A stretch of 64,000 bases of DNA from Meghimatium bilineatum (GCA_034231615.1 CM067298.1:28116483-28180482), one strand, 5' to 3'; counted from the stretch's first letter, positions 12,351 to 23,499 are shown. A program made the numbers and translations. The notes: generated by a model from the sequence alone, not told the origin.

Positions 12351-12935
12351 CTGAACTATTTATAACTATTTAATTATGTTATTTATAACTAATATTACGA
12401 TTAACTACATGATTAATATATGGAAACTCAAATAGTGCAATTTCAAAACGATATAATTTATGTTGTTTATTGCTGCATGTTCTATGTAAAGAATATCCAC
12501 ATTCCTTCTTTTGCTTGCACGGAATAGTTTCAGAATTAAATAAAACAACGTTTTCTGGGACAAAGCTTCAATTTTACGTTGAAAGCTCACATAAATTCTG
12601 TTAGTTATGAAATTGAACAAAATTGCAAATCTGCTGGCAAGTGTCAAGAGAGAACAATAGAAAATAAAAATGCTCGCACATTTTATGTTTAAATTCATAT
12701 AATGTATTTTAAGGCCGTCATTGTTGCATAAAGTATTCCATTGTTGAAGCCAACGTTTCATTAATTTCCCCTTGCACTTTGTCAACAACTGTCAAACTGT
12801 TTCAGTTCACTTGCCATTAATTCATTGATGTAATGTATGGACGGACATGTATGTGTGACATAAAAATATACTCAATTTAATTAGGAAAAAGAAAGATGTA
12901 TATCATACATAACAGACACACATTTTTGTTGTTGT
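12351..12935. other. No supported gene
   Basis: A 127-residue minus-strand ORF (12405-12788) exists but is AT-driven, rich in I/L/F/N/K, and shows no domain or neighbour to support it. Confidence 0.5.
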
Positions 12936-13215
12936 TCTTTGTCTGAGCCCAAAAGGGGAGAAAAGAATAGTGATACTAAAATATATCATGCACAATACAA
13001 GAGATGACTAAAGTGTTGGGTGTGTTGTGTTGGCTGTCACACTACAAAGAGTGTGAAAGTGACACAGAAACAGTACTGAAGTGTCACTTGTGTCGAGTCT
13101 AAAGGAGAAGATATCGTAACTGAGCTGTAAAATATGTTACAACACATTCCATTTCTCGGACTTCATCCTGATAATCTGCAAGAGTTTGACAAATAATGTA
13201 GAAGAAGAAGAACAT
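12936..13215 (+). mobile_element. SINE-1 copy, strongly diverged
   Basis: GAGCCCAAAAGGGGAGAAAAG marks the 5' part. CTCGGACTTCATCCTGATAA, CTGCAAGAGTTTGAC and GTAGAAGAAGAAGAA mark the 3' part. The central part is deleted or unrecognisable. Confidence 0.6.
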
Positions 13216-13242
13216 ACACTTTGTAAGAAATCGTTACAGTAC

Positions 13243-13400
13243 AGTACACTTTTTGCATGATTTCTGGGTTACTTTGACCCTATATGGAGTACACTAGCGA
13301 ACTCCACCTTAAAACCTATTTAGTTGCCTCTTGCAACACGCATGGAAGGTAACAACTGTTGCTTTTCTTTTCCCCTTTTGAGCACCAGAAAAACAGGTTC
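13243..13400 (-). mobile_element. SINE-1 partial copy (5' half)
   Basis: Reverse orientation: TGGGTTACTTTGACCCTATA, AACTCCACCTTAAAACC, TTAGTTGCCTCTTGCAACAC, ATGGAAGGTAACA and TTGCTTTTCTTTTCCCCTTT. It lies tail to tail with the plus-strand copy just upstream, forming an inverted SINE-1 pair. Confidence 0.65.
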
Positions 13401-13659
13401 GTGTTTGCTACCCCAGAAATTACGAGCAATATGCTCTTACTTCATATTGTAGGCAAATTTCCGCTTTTCCAGACGATAGTATTGTTGGTGTGCTATACGA
13501 AATATAATATACGGCAATGGCGATGACGGACGAGCCACATAGTCTTCCACATTATGTATATAGAATCACAGGGTCACTTATACCATCATATTCTGTTGCG
13601 TTTTTGTCTAAAATGTGCAGCCCTTGAACTAACTGCTATTATTTTATCTTTATAACTTT

Positions 13660-14050
13660 CCTGATCTCTTCCAGCACAATACAACAATACAACACAATCC
13701 ATGACATCCTGCTCTCTCAGACTGTATTCTGTCATCTTCATCCTTTTAGTGTGCCCATCTATCCGATTTTGTACATGCTTAGCATAGAAAATACGGTGGT
13801 ATTTCCTGTTCTTTTCAATACATCAGTATTAGTGACTTTGTCCTGCCATACATCAGTATTAGTGACTTTGTCCTACCATACATCAGTATCAGTGACTTTG
13901 TCCTACCATACATCAGTATTAGTGACTTTGTCCTGCCATACATCAGTATTAGTGACTTTGTCGTGCCATACATCAGTATTATTGACTTTGACGTATCATC
14001 TAACTCCAAGAATTCTACGTAGCCACCGAATGTGAAAGTTTTTTAGTTGT
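13660..14050 (-). pseudogene. LINE-C fragment with internal tandem amplification
   Basis: Read on the minus strand from 14050, the sequence gives FHIRWLRRILGVR followed by several DKVTNTDVW blocks and then VLKRTGNTTVFSMLSMYKI. The LINE segment of the form LRRILGIRWQDKVTN...VL is characteristic of the region after the RT domain. Here the DKVTNTDV part is repeated about six times. Upstream RT and downstream finger regions are not present. Stops occur in two of the repeat units. Confidence 0.7.
13819..13995. repeat. 30-bp minisatellite, 6 copies
   Basis: Units CATACATCAGTATTAGTGAC + TTTGTCCTGC, 30 bp each. On the minus strand each unit is ten codons of LINE-C coding sequence. Confidence 0.95.
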
Positions 14051-14059
14051 ACTTCCTGG

Positions 14060-14200
14060 TGCATTACTTCCTATACACAATGTTTCTATAATGGTTTGTC
14101 CAGCCCTTTCTTTCATACCCAGGAGGCTATGACGCGCGACAGTGTGCAATGCTTTAAAACAAATTCTCGCTCAGAAGGGGTTTAAATTTTGTAGTATTAT
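14060..14200. repeat. Dispersed repeat D, copy 1
   Basis: ACTTCCTATACACAATG, CTTTCTTTCATACCCAGGAG, GTGTGCAATG and CTCAGAAGGGG occur in the same order as at 28841-28960. Family unknown. Confidence 0.45.
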
Positions 14201-14209
14201 AGTTTGGCG

Positions 14210-14990
14210 TGTCAACACATAGAGATATCCATTATCTTCTGTACTCCGTCGAGGGACGATTGGTTTAATTTCAATCTAATGTCCAATTCACGTTAAGATG
14301 GTAGTGGTGCCGTGTATTGTGAGTCAACATAGAGATCTCCATTGTCTTATGTCCTTTGTGGTGCGACGAGGGATCCAATTTACGGTAATGTTGAATAGTT
14401 TGTGTTAGCAATCCAGTGTTTATTATCTATCCCCAGGTGGAAGATGGTTGATAGCATCCACACTTGCCGCTAAAAGTAGGGTTAGGAGCTGTAAGCTTTT
14501 GTTCAAGACCAGATGTGACGCCTGAGTCGTACTGAGTCCGTGTTTGTGAATGGTGGTCGTGATGTTATTGATACATCTTTGTTTCGGTCTTTCCTTGGCT
14601 CGTTTGTTATAAGCTATCTGTAGTATTTGACGGGTCCATTCTCACTAGGAGACCAAATGACTTCATCTGCTGACGTTCTATGTATTCCCACTATTTTTCT
14701 GATATCATCGTTTCTTACTATGTCTATTCTGATGACCATAGCTGCTTTTCTTAAACACTTCATCTCACAAGTGATGATTTTTCTCTGCTGCGAAGTTGTT
14801 AAAAACTATGCTTGACACTGGTAACAAAGTAATGGTATTAAAATTGTAGATATTATTTGTCTCTTTATGTCCATGTTGAACTGTGGATGCAGCAGTACTG
14901 GTGAATGTTGGTATGTCCTCGAAAATTACACACACAAAAAAACATTCTTTGAATATTACTCCTCCTTGAATGTATGCATATGCTATCATA
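14210..14990 (-). pseudogene. LINE-A 3' end and untranslated tail
   Basis: The minus strand at 14600-14830 gives EMKCLRKAAMVIRIDIVRND, the counterpart of EMACLRRTL...DRVRNED at 57.9 kb. Downstream (14210-14560) is a region with CCCCAGGTGGAAGATGG and CACACTTGCCGCTAAAAGTAG. It matches 59440-59490 (CCCCAGGTGGATTATGG, CACTTGCCGTTAAGCGTAG), so the 3' untranslated region is shared. Catalytic RT motifs are lacking, and stops and frameshifts are frequent. Confidence 0.7.
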
Positions 14991-14999
14991 AAACTTCGC

Positions 15000-15240
15000 T
15001 CATTGTATAAATATTAGCACACGGGTGTCCCCATATCGACGTGCTAAGTCTCTCATAGACGTAGAAATCCATTATTCTTCCTAATTCAGAGATTCACAGA
15101 GTAAGTGTAGTAGACTAAAGAGTGATTGTCATGGACGGGGTGTGTGGAAGACATCATGCAAGAAGTGTGTACATTTTGGTAGATGTGTCACCTGGTACGA
15201 GATAGTTAAGTGTGCCGTGGATTGTCAGTCCTCTATCTGA
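15000..15240. other. No gene seen; possible LINE-A UTR relic
   Basis: Contains phrases such as TAGAAATCCATTATTCTTCC resembling 14225-14245. Too decayed to assign. Confidence 0.3.
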
Positions 15241-15244
15241 GTGC

Positions 15245-15405
15245 TAATAATTCTCAATACACAATTCAAAGAGTGGTGGTCTTTTGAATTCCCAATACAC
15301 AATTCAAAGAGTGGTGGTCTTTTGAATTCCCAATACACAATTCAAAGAGTGGTGGTTTAATGAATTCCCAATACACAATTCAAAGAGTGGTGGTTTAATG
15401 AAGTT
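15245..15405. repeat. ~38-bp tandem repeat, 4 copies
   Basis: Units contain CAATACACAATTCAAAGAGT and GGTGGTCTTTTGAATTC or GGTGGTTTAATGAATTC. Confidence 0.9.
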
Positions 15406-16205
15406 CAGATATTGATCCTTGAGAATTACATGGAAGGGGACATAATTATACACACAGAAGAAAATTGTTGCAATATTCTTAGGTCTTCACAGCTCAGTCT
15501 GTAGGGAGGATCATGAAAGAGAATAGTTGCACATTTCATGTAATTTCAAGCAGTATGACTATGGAAACTATCAGAGTGATCAAAGTCTGGAACTGAATGA
15601 ATAGAGAAGGGAAACGCATGTCTGCTTCCTTAGTTATTCGATTAACATGATCACAAAAATACAAATGAGGTGCATTCACGAACAGTGGGTTGAGGCAGAC
15701 GAGAGAACAGTGGGTTGAGGCAGATGAGAGAATAGTGGCTTGAGGCATTCGAGTAGATGAAGTTGGAATGTGTTAAATCCTTTTAGCGCCTGGTCATCTG
15801 GGTGCAACGAGAGAGCGGATCGGATCGACTGACTTGCACTACTACTGTGTCGCGATAGAGCAATGGATCGTTCGGACATTCTCAACTACTTTAGAAAACT
15901 AACACCGGCATATTAAATCATTAAAAGTGACGATTCCTTTTACGTGTTCAGAATAAAGGAACTGGGCTTGAAGTGAGGGGTTGCTAAAAGTGAGCCCTGC
16001 AGTGCACTAGAAAAAAACATGTGTCAACGAGCAAAAAAACTGAGACTTCTGTGTCATCTTGAAATGGTTGATACACTCAAGCGGAGATGGGAGAACCCAT
16101 AGACGTGTCCTGAGTGCAATGATGATAATCTAACGATTAACTAACTGTTCTCCATCTCCTCCTCCAACAACAATATTTCTTCCACCTTCCACTCTTCCCG
16201 ACATT
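15406..16205. other. No gene seen; short ~24-bp duplication
   Basis: At 15680-15745 a unit with AACAGTGGGTTGAGGCAGA is present two to three times. The ORFs here are short and unrecognised. Confidence 0.5.
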
Positions 16206-16261
16206 ACTCTTTTAGATAAAAGTCGTGGAGAGTAACATGGTCGAACCATCTCAGCCATATG

Positions 16262-16410
16262 TGTTTCTTCTTCTTCAGCGTTCATTCACAAAATCTCCCG
16301 ATGGATCTCTCTTGTAGCAGCACAATGGTCCTACTAGATTTCCAGCAGGATGTAGTCAAGAGAATTGAAACGCGGTGTGTCGTCGTTTTATTTGCGCCAA
16401 TGGTCCAATA
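16262..16410 (-). mobile_element. SINE-1 variant, partial
   Basis: CTTCTTCTTCAGCGTTCATTC, then an insert-type block CAGCACAATGGTCCTACTAG absent from standard SINE-1, then CAGCAGGATGTAGTC. The same variant occurs at 29440-29530 (plus) and 22940-23040 (minus), defining a subfamily. Confidence 0.55.
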
Positions 16411-16814
16411 CATCCGTCTTTTTGCAGAAGTTGATATAAGAAATTTTTGAAATGTTTCCTACATGTTTATTTTATTTGTTTAACTGTGGATATAAGCAAT
16501 TCTTCAATGCTTTCTTCTTGTTTATTTTATGAAAGCAAACGATATCAAATAACAGTGGAAGTTATATTGCAAATGTCATTTATATTGAACAATAAAAGTG
16601 TCTTTTGAAATAATACAATCAGAAATAAACAATATATGAGTAAAAAACTCTGCTTTCAGTAGCAAGCATGAAGAGGTCAAAGAACATGAGAGACAACTAA
16701 TAACGTGCACGAAGTAACTTTTTGTGTTTAGTGATTAAACTGATGATAGACGGAATAAAATGTTATAACATACAACGATATTGGCAACACATGTCAGATT
16801 AATGGAGAACGATG
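16411..16814. other. No gene seen
   Basis: AT-rich. A segment around TTTATTTTATTTGTTTAACTG is partly duplicated at 16460-16530. Confidence 0.45.
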
Positions 16815-17102
16815 CTACAGCTTTGCCGGGATCTGAACGGCGAGCAAAGAATAGTGATATTGTTACCTGCGAGGCAAGGAAACAATATGTCACTAAAATA
16901 AAAAGATTGTGGGAATGTAATTGAGTCCCGTGACATACCATATAGGGTCAAGTGACGTGGAATTCATGCTGAAGTTGGATGTGTTTTATATTGAAATGCA
17001 TGTATATCCCAGCCAATCTTTGAACGATGACATAATGCATTCCACTTTACGGACTACGTCCTGATAATCTGCAGGAGTTTGAGAAAGAATATAGAAGAAG
17101 GA
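16815..17102 (+). mobile_element. SINE-1 copy, diverged
   Basis: TTTGCCGGGATCTGAA, GCGAGCAAAGAATAG, CATATAGGGTCAAGTGACG, CATGCTGAAGTTGGATGTG, CTACGTCCTGATAATCTGCA and GAATATAGAAGAAGGAG occur in family order. It carries internal substitutions and an extra short segment near 16880. Confidence 0.75.
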
Positions 17103-17430
17103 GAATAGCGAGAGATTGAACTAAACGTGACTACTAGTTATAAAGCTACATCATTTCACTTCGGACAAAGCCGTAGATGTTTAATTGCCCCCCCCCCTCC
17201 CCACTCTTCACACCTGTTTTGAAGATTATTTATGCTGCTTGTTTCAGTGACACCAAACCTGAGCTTAACAATAATATAAACAACAAACAGTAAAGTAATT
17301 TCTCTGATAAAAGAAAGGAAACAATCACTTAAAGAGTTTGAATATATGGAGTTATGTAGTCCAGTGTAACTAAATATCAGCAAAATGTGCAATTGCAAAA
17401 AGATGATAGTAAAATAAACATTTATCTGTG
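17103..17430. other. No gene seen
   Basis: Contains a short C-run at 17188-17200. ORFs are unsupported. Confidence 0.4.
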
Positions 17431-18005
17431 AGCAGGCAGGTAGCTCTTGATAGTCCATAGCCATTTTTTAAACAAAAGTGCGTGATCTTCTCATTTGTGT
17501 AACTAGGGCGACAATCGTATAAGGTCTGAAAGGAATTGACGTGTTCGGATGTTTATGGATGCATGTTTATTCCCACAAGGAAGGCGTTCCAGTTCACCAG
17601 TATCCTGGGTTAGCACATTCCGCCAGAAGCACTTCAAACAATTCTGGGCCAACTGACTCATCGTTCTTCTGTCAGATTAGTTGACCCTTCTGTAGTGGTG
17701 GCGCATATAGCATTGCCATTTACCTAAGAGTTGGCTCCTAAATGACATAGGTGTAACGTATTCTCACCTGCATTTCTACATCGTACATAGAGGTTTTACT
17801 GATAGAAAACACAAGATATTGAAACACGATGTTAAAATAATGATTTTTAAAGTGATTGTCAGCATATCCTACAACTTTCCTCAGTCGCCTCGTACGATAT
17901 GCATTGAAAGAAAATAGTGAACCTGTTCTTTGCGCCCTGAACCAAAAGTTCAGGCCCAGGTTGACTAGAACATGAATTTCTTCCACTGTAATGCTGAAAG
18001 TGTTC
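17430..18005. repeat. Dispersed repeat B, copy 1
   Basis: Shares several collinear blocks with 19858-20475: AGGTAGCTCTTGATAG, AACAAAAGTGCG, ATAAGGTCTG, CAAGGAAGGCGTTCCAGT, CTGGG, and ACTTTCCTCAGTCGCCTCGT with AAAGTTCAGGCCCAGGTTGA. Two diverged copies in parallel orientation about 2.4 kb apart indicate an interspersed repeat of about 600 bp. No coding potential is recognised. Confidence 0.6.
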
Positions 18006-18284
18006 AATGTCAATCCAACAAGAGCTACATCTATATCAAATTACACAGCTTAATGTAAAAGAACAGGTAAAAACAACTTTCAGAAAAATGAAAATATATT
18101 GTGCAATATGACCTTGTCATTAGAGGTGAGAAAGAGAATTCTTCAGTGCTATATAACTCCTATAATAACATATTAATGCGAGTTTTCGACAATAAACAAA
18201 CATGAAAGTGTGAAATTATAAGCAATAGAGATGTGATTCTACAGAAGAATGCCGAGAATACCATGAACTGAAAAAAAGAACTAA
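18006..18284. other. No gene seen
   Basis: AT-rich filler before the LINE-D remnant. Confidence 0.4.
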
Positions 18285-18580
18285 CGTGGAGATGTTGAAA
18301 GAGTCGAATATGAAACGGACCTTAATCAATAATATGTAGAAAAAGACAATTTTCATGTTTTGGCCACTTCATGAAACAGAGAGGTTTGAGAATCTTAGTC
18401 ATAACAGGCAAGGTTGAAGGCAACAGAGACAGAGGGCATCAACGCAATAACATACTAGTTTAACAGCCTGGCACGGCAGGGAAACAACAGCGAGCTTGTT
18501 ACATAATACTGGAGAAAGAGCTGTGGATAGCCATGATCGCCTACGCCAGCTGGCATGACACCTGATGATGACATTAAAAT
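18285..18580 (+). pseudogene. LINE-D 3' fragment
   Basis: Plus frames read FHVFGHFMKQRGLRILVITG, then KVEGNRDRGHQRNN and finally EKELWIAMIAYASWHDT followed by a stop. The end matches minus-strand copies at 36719-36790 (RELWRSMIAYATRHST) and 22262-22330 (REF-stop-GNMIAKATGHDI). This is the conserved C-terminus of a non-LTR retrotransposon RT protein. An internal stop and lost bases make it dead. Confidence 0.7.
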
Positions 18581-19857
18581 GTTAAGTAGGCAATGATGTC
18601 TACAGACAATTTACGTTTCTCAAGTTGACTCGTACAATTTGCGAGTCAATTTTGTAGTGATATTTTTTTCTGTGAAACTGCGCTCAAACTCTTCCACGGT
18701 TTGAAATGTATTCTTCAAGAAGGTAAACTACTCTCTTATACTCTCAACACATTTTAAAATATTATGTTTCAACAATTTGATGCGTTTAATGAAATTTGTG
18801 TGCGTTCCATATTCGATCAGAGATCACTTATTAACCTTCTTTTCTTCCACAGTCTTGAATATGTTTTTTAACATTCTCTGGAAAATCACACTTTAATGCC
18901 TCGGGTTGCTTTCTTTGTCTGTTAATTATACACGATTCGCTAATCATTACATTTTTCAGTGAAAATATAATACATCTTTTTTTTCTTCCTCTTTGAACAC
19001 AGATTGCCATAAAGGGCAACCTTCATTTTATTTATTTTTTAAAACCTGATTAATCATTATTATTCTATTGAAATAGAATGTATCGTACAGAAAAGGGCAC
19101 GCCAAAAATTGCCAAGGCGATTCCAAGTATATAAATAGTAAACAACTAATCAAAAGTAATCACAACACGTAACGAATGGGATGCAACTTAATTTAGAGAA
19201 TAGGTCTTCTATACCAGCCGACCGTTTAGACATGACGCACTGATTAGAAGGTCACACAACTAAATGTAAACATCTACTACCCGGAAGTCTTTTAGTCTCA
19301 TCGGCAGAGACACATTACTCATTATATTACTGCTGGTCGCTACGAGAAGCTACTCACTAGTTGGCAGACAATGGATAGAAAGAAGCAGCTTCCCGTAGTG
19401 ACGCGAAATAGGTAAATAAACAGCATCCCCAGAGCTGACGTTAAAACTTTCATAGTTATCTCGCCTTCTCTTCACAGGCGTGACTAAGAATCACGTCAGA
19501 ACAGATTCACTGCTATCAGATGTTGAATGTTCTGATCCATATAGCACAGATATGATTAGAGCATTCAGTAGCGACGCTAAATAGATATCAACATCATCAT
19601 AGCAAGAATAATCCCCAGCAACATTCGTTTCATTCAGATATGTAGACAATTCTGCAATGCTAACACAATTTTTTATTTAAAATATGAACTTTGCAATCGT
19701 GTGTGTGACACAAAAAGGTATTGAATTATGATATGGAAAGTTTTGCATTTCTGAAAGTTTATGAATAATTCCACTAAAATAAATAAATGGTGTTTGTCAC
19801 TGATATTTGTGCATGATGATGATGATGATGACGGGATGCAGCACTTCATTTAGCTGC
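18581..19857. other. No gene seen; (GAT)n at 19814-19831
   Basis: Long AT-rich stretch, with a slightly more balanced segment at 19200-19560 that matches nothing I recognise. A short GAT trinucleotide run lies at 19814-19831. Confidence 0.5.
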
Positions 19858-20475
19858 AAACAGATAGCTCTTGGCAGCGCATATTTTGCTGACAAAAGCA
19901 ACGGTCCTTTTCGGTTGAGTAACCGAGAGGAAACATAAACTAGTATAAGGTTTGTCGTCTCAGAGACATTGTTATGTTAGGTAGTTTATGAATATAAGAT
20001 TAGTCCCCCAAGGAAGGTGTTCCAGTGCTGCATTGTCCAAGGATTACGACGTCCTGCCAGGAACGTTAGATATACTTCTGGGTCAACGGTATCATAATTT
20101 TTCTGTGCGACCCATTGACTCATATACAATGATGTTAAATCTAGCATTCCCCACAATCCTAGAGTCTGCCACAAAAGGAAACATGTGTACTGCGCACTGA
20201 CCTGAATCTCTTCTCTTCCTTAGAAATTGGAATCATGTAACAGAAGGCACAAGTAAATAAAAAAACCCAGAGCATGATGAACATGTTTCAGAAGTAACAG
20301 GTTGTCCATCTACAAACTTTCCTTAGTTACTTCCTACAACATGCTTGTGGAAAGAAAGCAGTGGTCATGTTCCTTACATCCTGAGCTAAAAGTACAAGTC
20401 CAGATTGCCACACGAGCGGATAATGGCGTATCCATAATAGAAAAAGACTGTAGTGTATTAAATGAGGATATAATT
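19858..20475. repeat. Dispersed repeat B, copy 2
   Basis: Collinear with 17430-18005: CAGATAGCTCTTGGCAG, ACAAAAGCAACGG, CAAGGAAGGTGTTCCAGT, TTCTGGGTCA, ACTTTCCTTAGTTACTTCCT and AAAGTACAAGTCCAGATTG. The short ORFs inside are not conserved between the two copies. Confidence 0.6.
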
Positions 20476-20880
20476 CAACAACAAGTAAAGTAATATTAGA
20501 CACCTCCTCCTTTCTCCCAATGCATAAAACCACAACTCAAATGTATCAATGAAACATAGACAGTGAACATCGCATATAGCTAGTGCCTAGCTCACCTGAT
20601 CGCTCATAAGAAGGTAATATACATAGGCTTTAATGTGATGACCAGGGTTTGACATCAGATCTGTTTTTTTTTTTTAAACAAGTAGTGGTGGCTCAATTTT
20701 ATCGAGAGATGAAAGTTTAAAGAAATGTATTTATCAAAATATATCTGCAACTACTACGCAGTGCCAGAATGGGATATTTCCGATGTTCACTTATAAAAAA
20801 ACTTCCATTACTGCGTGTTTTCCTGTTAAAGAGTGCAGGAAGGCTTTTTGCTGCATAGACACTATAAATGATTATATAAA
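20476..20880. other. No gene seen
   Basis: AT-rich, poly-T at 20667-20677. Confidence 0.45.
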
Positions 20881-20889
20881 GTGACATAA

Positions 20890-20995
20890 CATCATGAAAA
20901 GATTAATAGCTGAAGACAGAGTTAACGGTAAAGGAGAAAGAGGGCACCCAAGACGTCGACGTTGCAGTGATATATCAGATTGCTTATTCACGATT
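20890..20995 (+). pseudogene. Short LINE C-terminal fragment
   Basis: Plus frame KRLIAEDRVNGKGERGHPRR, followed by RRCSDISDCL. This is the basic GRGRPRRRW...DI..CL segment found near the C-terminus of RTE-like RT proteins (compare 56560-56620). Only about 35 codons are recognisable. Confidence 0.5.
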
Positions 20996-21219
20996 GCCAT
21001 CTGACTAGCGTATTACGGTATTTGTAGCTATGTTATATAGTAGTGTGTGGATACACACTATACGACCCCAATTACACATGTCCGACAAAACCTCAACAAC
21101 AATTAACGGATATGTATCGATATCACAGCTCTCTATCTTGTTGACCACGACACGGCTGTGTGTCTTGTCAACATATCACGAGCACACTGCCTAATGTCTG
21201 AGAGTAGAAGGTACTGTCT

Positions 21220-21530
21220 GTACCCATATCTAAATCTATGGCTATCTGACCAGCCTGCCCATTAGTCATTTTTACCTACTGATGACTGACGACTACTGTC
21301 GCATATTTTATACATATGACACATATTACCAATCTGACTCGTTAGATCAATGACGCACTGATAACGTGCTCGGACATGCCTGACGAATAAGTATGGTAGA
21401 CCAGCCTTTTATATGTATGACCCAACTTACCAGCCTGACTCATAAATATGACTCATAGAAATCGTGTTCAGACATGCGTGACGATTATGTATGGTATCCC
21501 ATCTTTTCGAAATGACTTAATGACTCACAA
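21220..21530. repeat. Degenerate ~105-bp tandem repeat
   Basis: Two to three diverged units share TTTATACATATGAC, ACCAGCCTGACTC, GTGTTCAGACATGCGTGACG or GTGCTCGGACATGCCTGACG, and TATGTATGGTATCCCATC or TAAGTATGGTAGACCAGCC. Confidence 0.7.
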
Positions 21531-21754
21531 AAAATTGTTTGGAATGACGCCATGAAGTCCTCTGATAATATGTAGTATACTACAGTGTTATGAAACCAAT
21601 ATACCGGTCGATCCAGGCTACCTGGTCGTTGGTGATCGCCACGATGCGGTACGGTGTCGGTCCGACTCTCGATCCAAAGCTCCTAGAGCAACCATGGAGT
21701 CTGCGAGTTCCGGTGCTCCAGGAGTTTTCCATTTTTTTGGGTTTACTTACACCG

Positions 21755-21985
21755 GATTGACACTCAGGATTCACTATATGAGACAAAGCTGGAGTCACTA
21801 TAGGAGACCATTCTCGGAGGAAATATCTTGCTGACAGGTAACTCCGGATTGACAATCTGGAGTCACTATATAACATCACTCCCGGAGTCGATCTTGCTGA
21901 TAGATAATTCCGGAATTTACTCCGGATTGACGCCAGAGTCAATCCGGAGTCACTATATTAGGCTACTTCCGCAGTCAGCAAAAAT
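21755..21985. repeat. Degenerate repeat with CTGGAGTCACTATA units and hairpin
   Basis: The word GGAGTCACTATA recurs three times and TCCGGATTGAC three times, in partly tandem units. A perfect 13-bp inverted repeat lies at 21919-21931 and 21938-21950 with a 6-nt loop. The whole segment is GC-richer than its surroundings. Confidence 0.75.
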
Positions 21986-22261
21986 CTGGACCATTATTAA
22001 CTACTTGCATACCTTTCGCCATCTGCCGCAACTCATATGGAGATGACCAGAGTGTTTGGTTGAGATAATAATTTCACTAATGTCTCAACTTTTGTTGGTT
22101 CATGCCAAACCTCAATACTGTAAGAATGTGCGTTTTTTTCGTAAGGGAAACTGTCTATATATATTGTTGTATAATAACAACCCCTTAGAACTAAAGATAT
22201 TTATACTCGTAATTTATATCACACTAGTACCCAACATATTATTTATAACGCAGTCAATCTA

Positions 22262-22640
22262 TCAAATGTCATGACCAGTGGCTTTGGCGATCATGTTTCC
22301 CTAAAACTCCCTGTCTCTTGTATTGTTAATAAATTCAGTTAATGACATTCTCTCGTGCCAAAGTACAATCCATCCAACAACTTTTTTCTGTTTTCACCTT
22401 TCTCTTATCTCCGCTTGAACTTTGCTGTTGGTTAATAACTATTTCCGTTTTTGCTCCTTTCATCACATGCCCAAAAAATCTCGACAATATGCTTCTACGT
22501 TTTGCTATCATTTGTATTTTTACTCCAGAATGCAACATAGTGTAAGCACGTAAACAAATATCAAAAGCTAGAAAGACGAATACTGGAATGGCAGAAACCA
22601 AGAAAGAAAAACGTAGATGGACGTATGGCATTGAATTTCT
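22262..22640 (-). pseudogene. LINE-D 3' fragment
   Basis: The minus strand encodes AKRRSILSRFFGHVMKGAKT, KSCWMDCTLARENVI and, after a frameshift, NNTRDREF-stop-GNMIAKATGHDI, ending at a stop at 22262-22264. It has the same organisation as 18285-18580 and 36719-36790. A nonsense codon in the last block and a frameshift disable it. Confidence 0.75.
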
Positions 22641-22689
22641 CCTAACTTTGACACTGGATATTAATTACTTCCTTTTTCTTCTGTGGGAG

Positions 22690-22930
22690 TAGTCGAACTT
22701 CTGCAGATTAGCAGGATCTCGTCTGGAGAACGGGCAGTGTTCTGTCATGGTTTACAACTTGACATCTGCGTCTTTCGACAAGACACATCCTGTTTCAGCA
22801 CGACTTTTAAGTCACTTTGGTCATCTATGTGATGAAACATTCAATTCCCCTCCAAAAACACTCTTAGTCGTCTCTTACAGCGTGTTTGCCAGTAACAGTG
22901 TTGCCATTCTTTGCTTCCCTTTCGGTTGTT
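22690..22930 (-). mobile_element. SINE-1 copy
   Basis: AACTTCTGCAGATTAGCAGG, TCTGGAGAACGGGCAG, CATGGTTTACAACTTGACAT, TTTCAGCACGACTTT, TTAGTCGTCTCTTACAGCGT and TTGCCATTCTTTGCTTCCCT occur in reverse family order. The region around the GGGTCAGTGACCC palindrome is altered. Confidence 0.8.
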
Positions 22931-23070
22931 AGAGTTCATTATCAAATTCCCGTTGGATGTCTTTTTGTAGTACGAGCATGACAGTGTTCTACTAGATTTC
23001 AAATAGAAGTCTAAAAAACGTAGGTATGTTGTTTATGCGTTCTGTCTGCGTCAATAGCCTGGCTCATCCG
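22931..23070 (-). mobile_element. SINE-1 variant, partial
   Basis: GACAGTGTTCTACTAGATTTC and following bases match the insert-bearing variant at 16262-16410. It abuts the standard copy at 22690-22930 in the same orientation. Confidence 0.45.
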
Positions 23071-23224
23071 ACATCGGCAATTACCACTGGCTCAAAGATA
23101 AGAGCTTGAAGAGAATCGGGATAACTGCATAGTGTCATCGAAGACAACATTCTACAATGATATTTCCTAAAGAAAAGTCAATGTACAGAATATAAATAAT
23201 AATAGCTTTTGTCATTATGCCAAT

Positions 23225-23455
23225 TCTCCGTGATGGCTGAAAGAGGAACAAATTCCGGTAACACTATACCATCCATGCATGTCACAAGAGACGGTTAAAG
23301 AGGTTGGAATGTGACTGATCTATCACGTAGATACATTTACGTAATATGTAAATGAAAGTAACTATACCGAAGTCGAACGGCACCTATATCTTAGAGCTGT
23401 AAATCATAATACAACGCATTTCTAGGTTCTCAAAGTGCGACATATAACCCCCTGA
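23225..23455 (+). mobile_element. SINE-1 copy, strongly diverged
   Basis: AATTCCGGTAACACTATACC, CATGCATGTCACAAGAGACGG, ACCGAAGTCGAACGGC and AATACAACGCATTTCTAGG follow the family order. The GAA tail is not visible. Confidence 0.55.
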
Positions 23456-23499
23456 GGACCACGGAGACGTGCAAAAATTAAAACAGAAGGCAGGGTGAA

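Noticed and set aside
12405-12788. 127-residue minus ORF
   Set aside because: Composition follows AT-richness, with no motif, homology or repeated occurrence.
21580-21942. 120-residue minus ORF
   Set aside because: Overlaps a degenerate repeat with an inverted repeat and shows no protein family.
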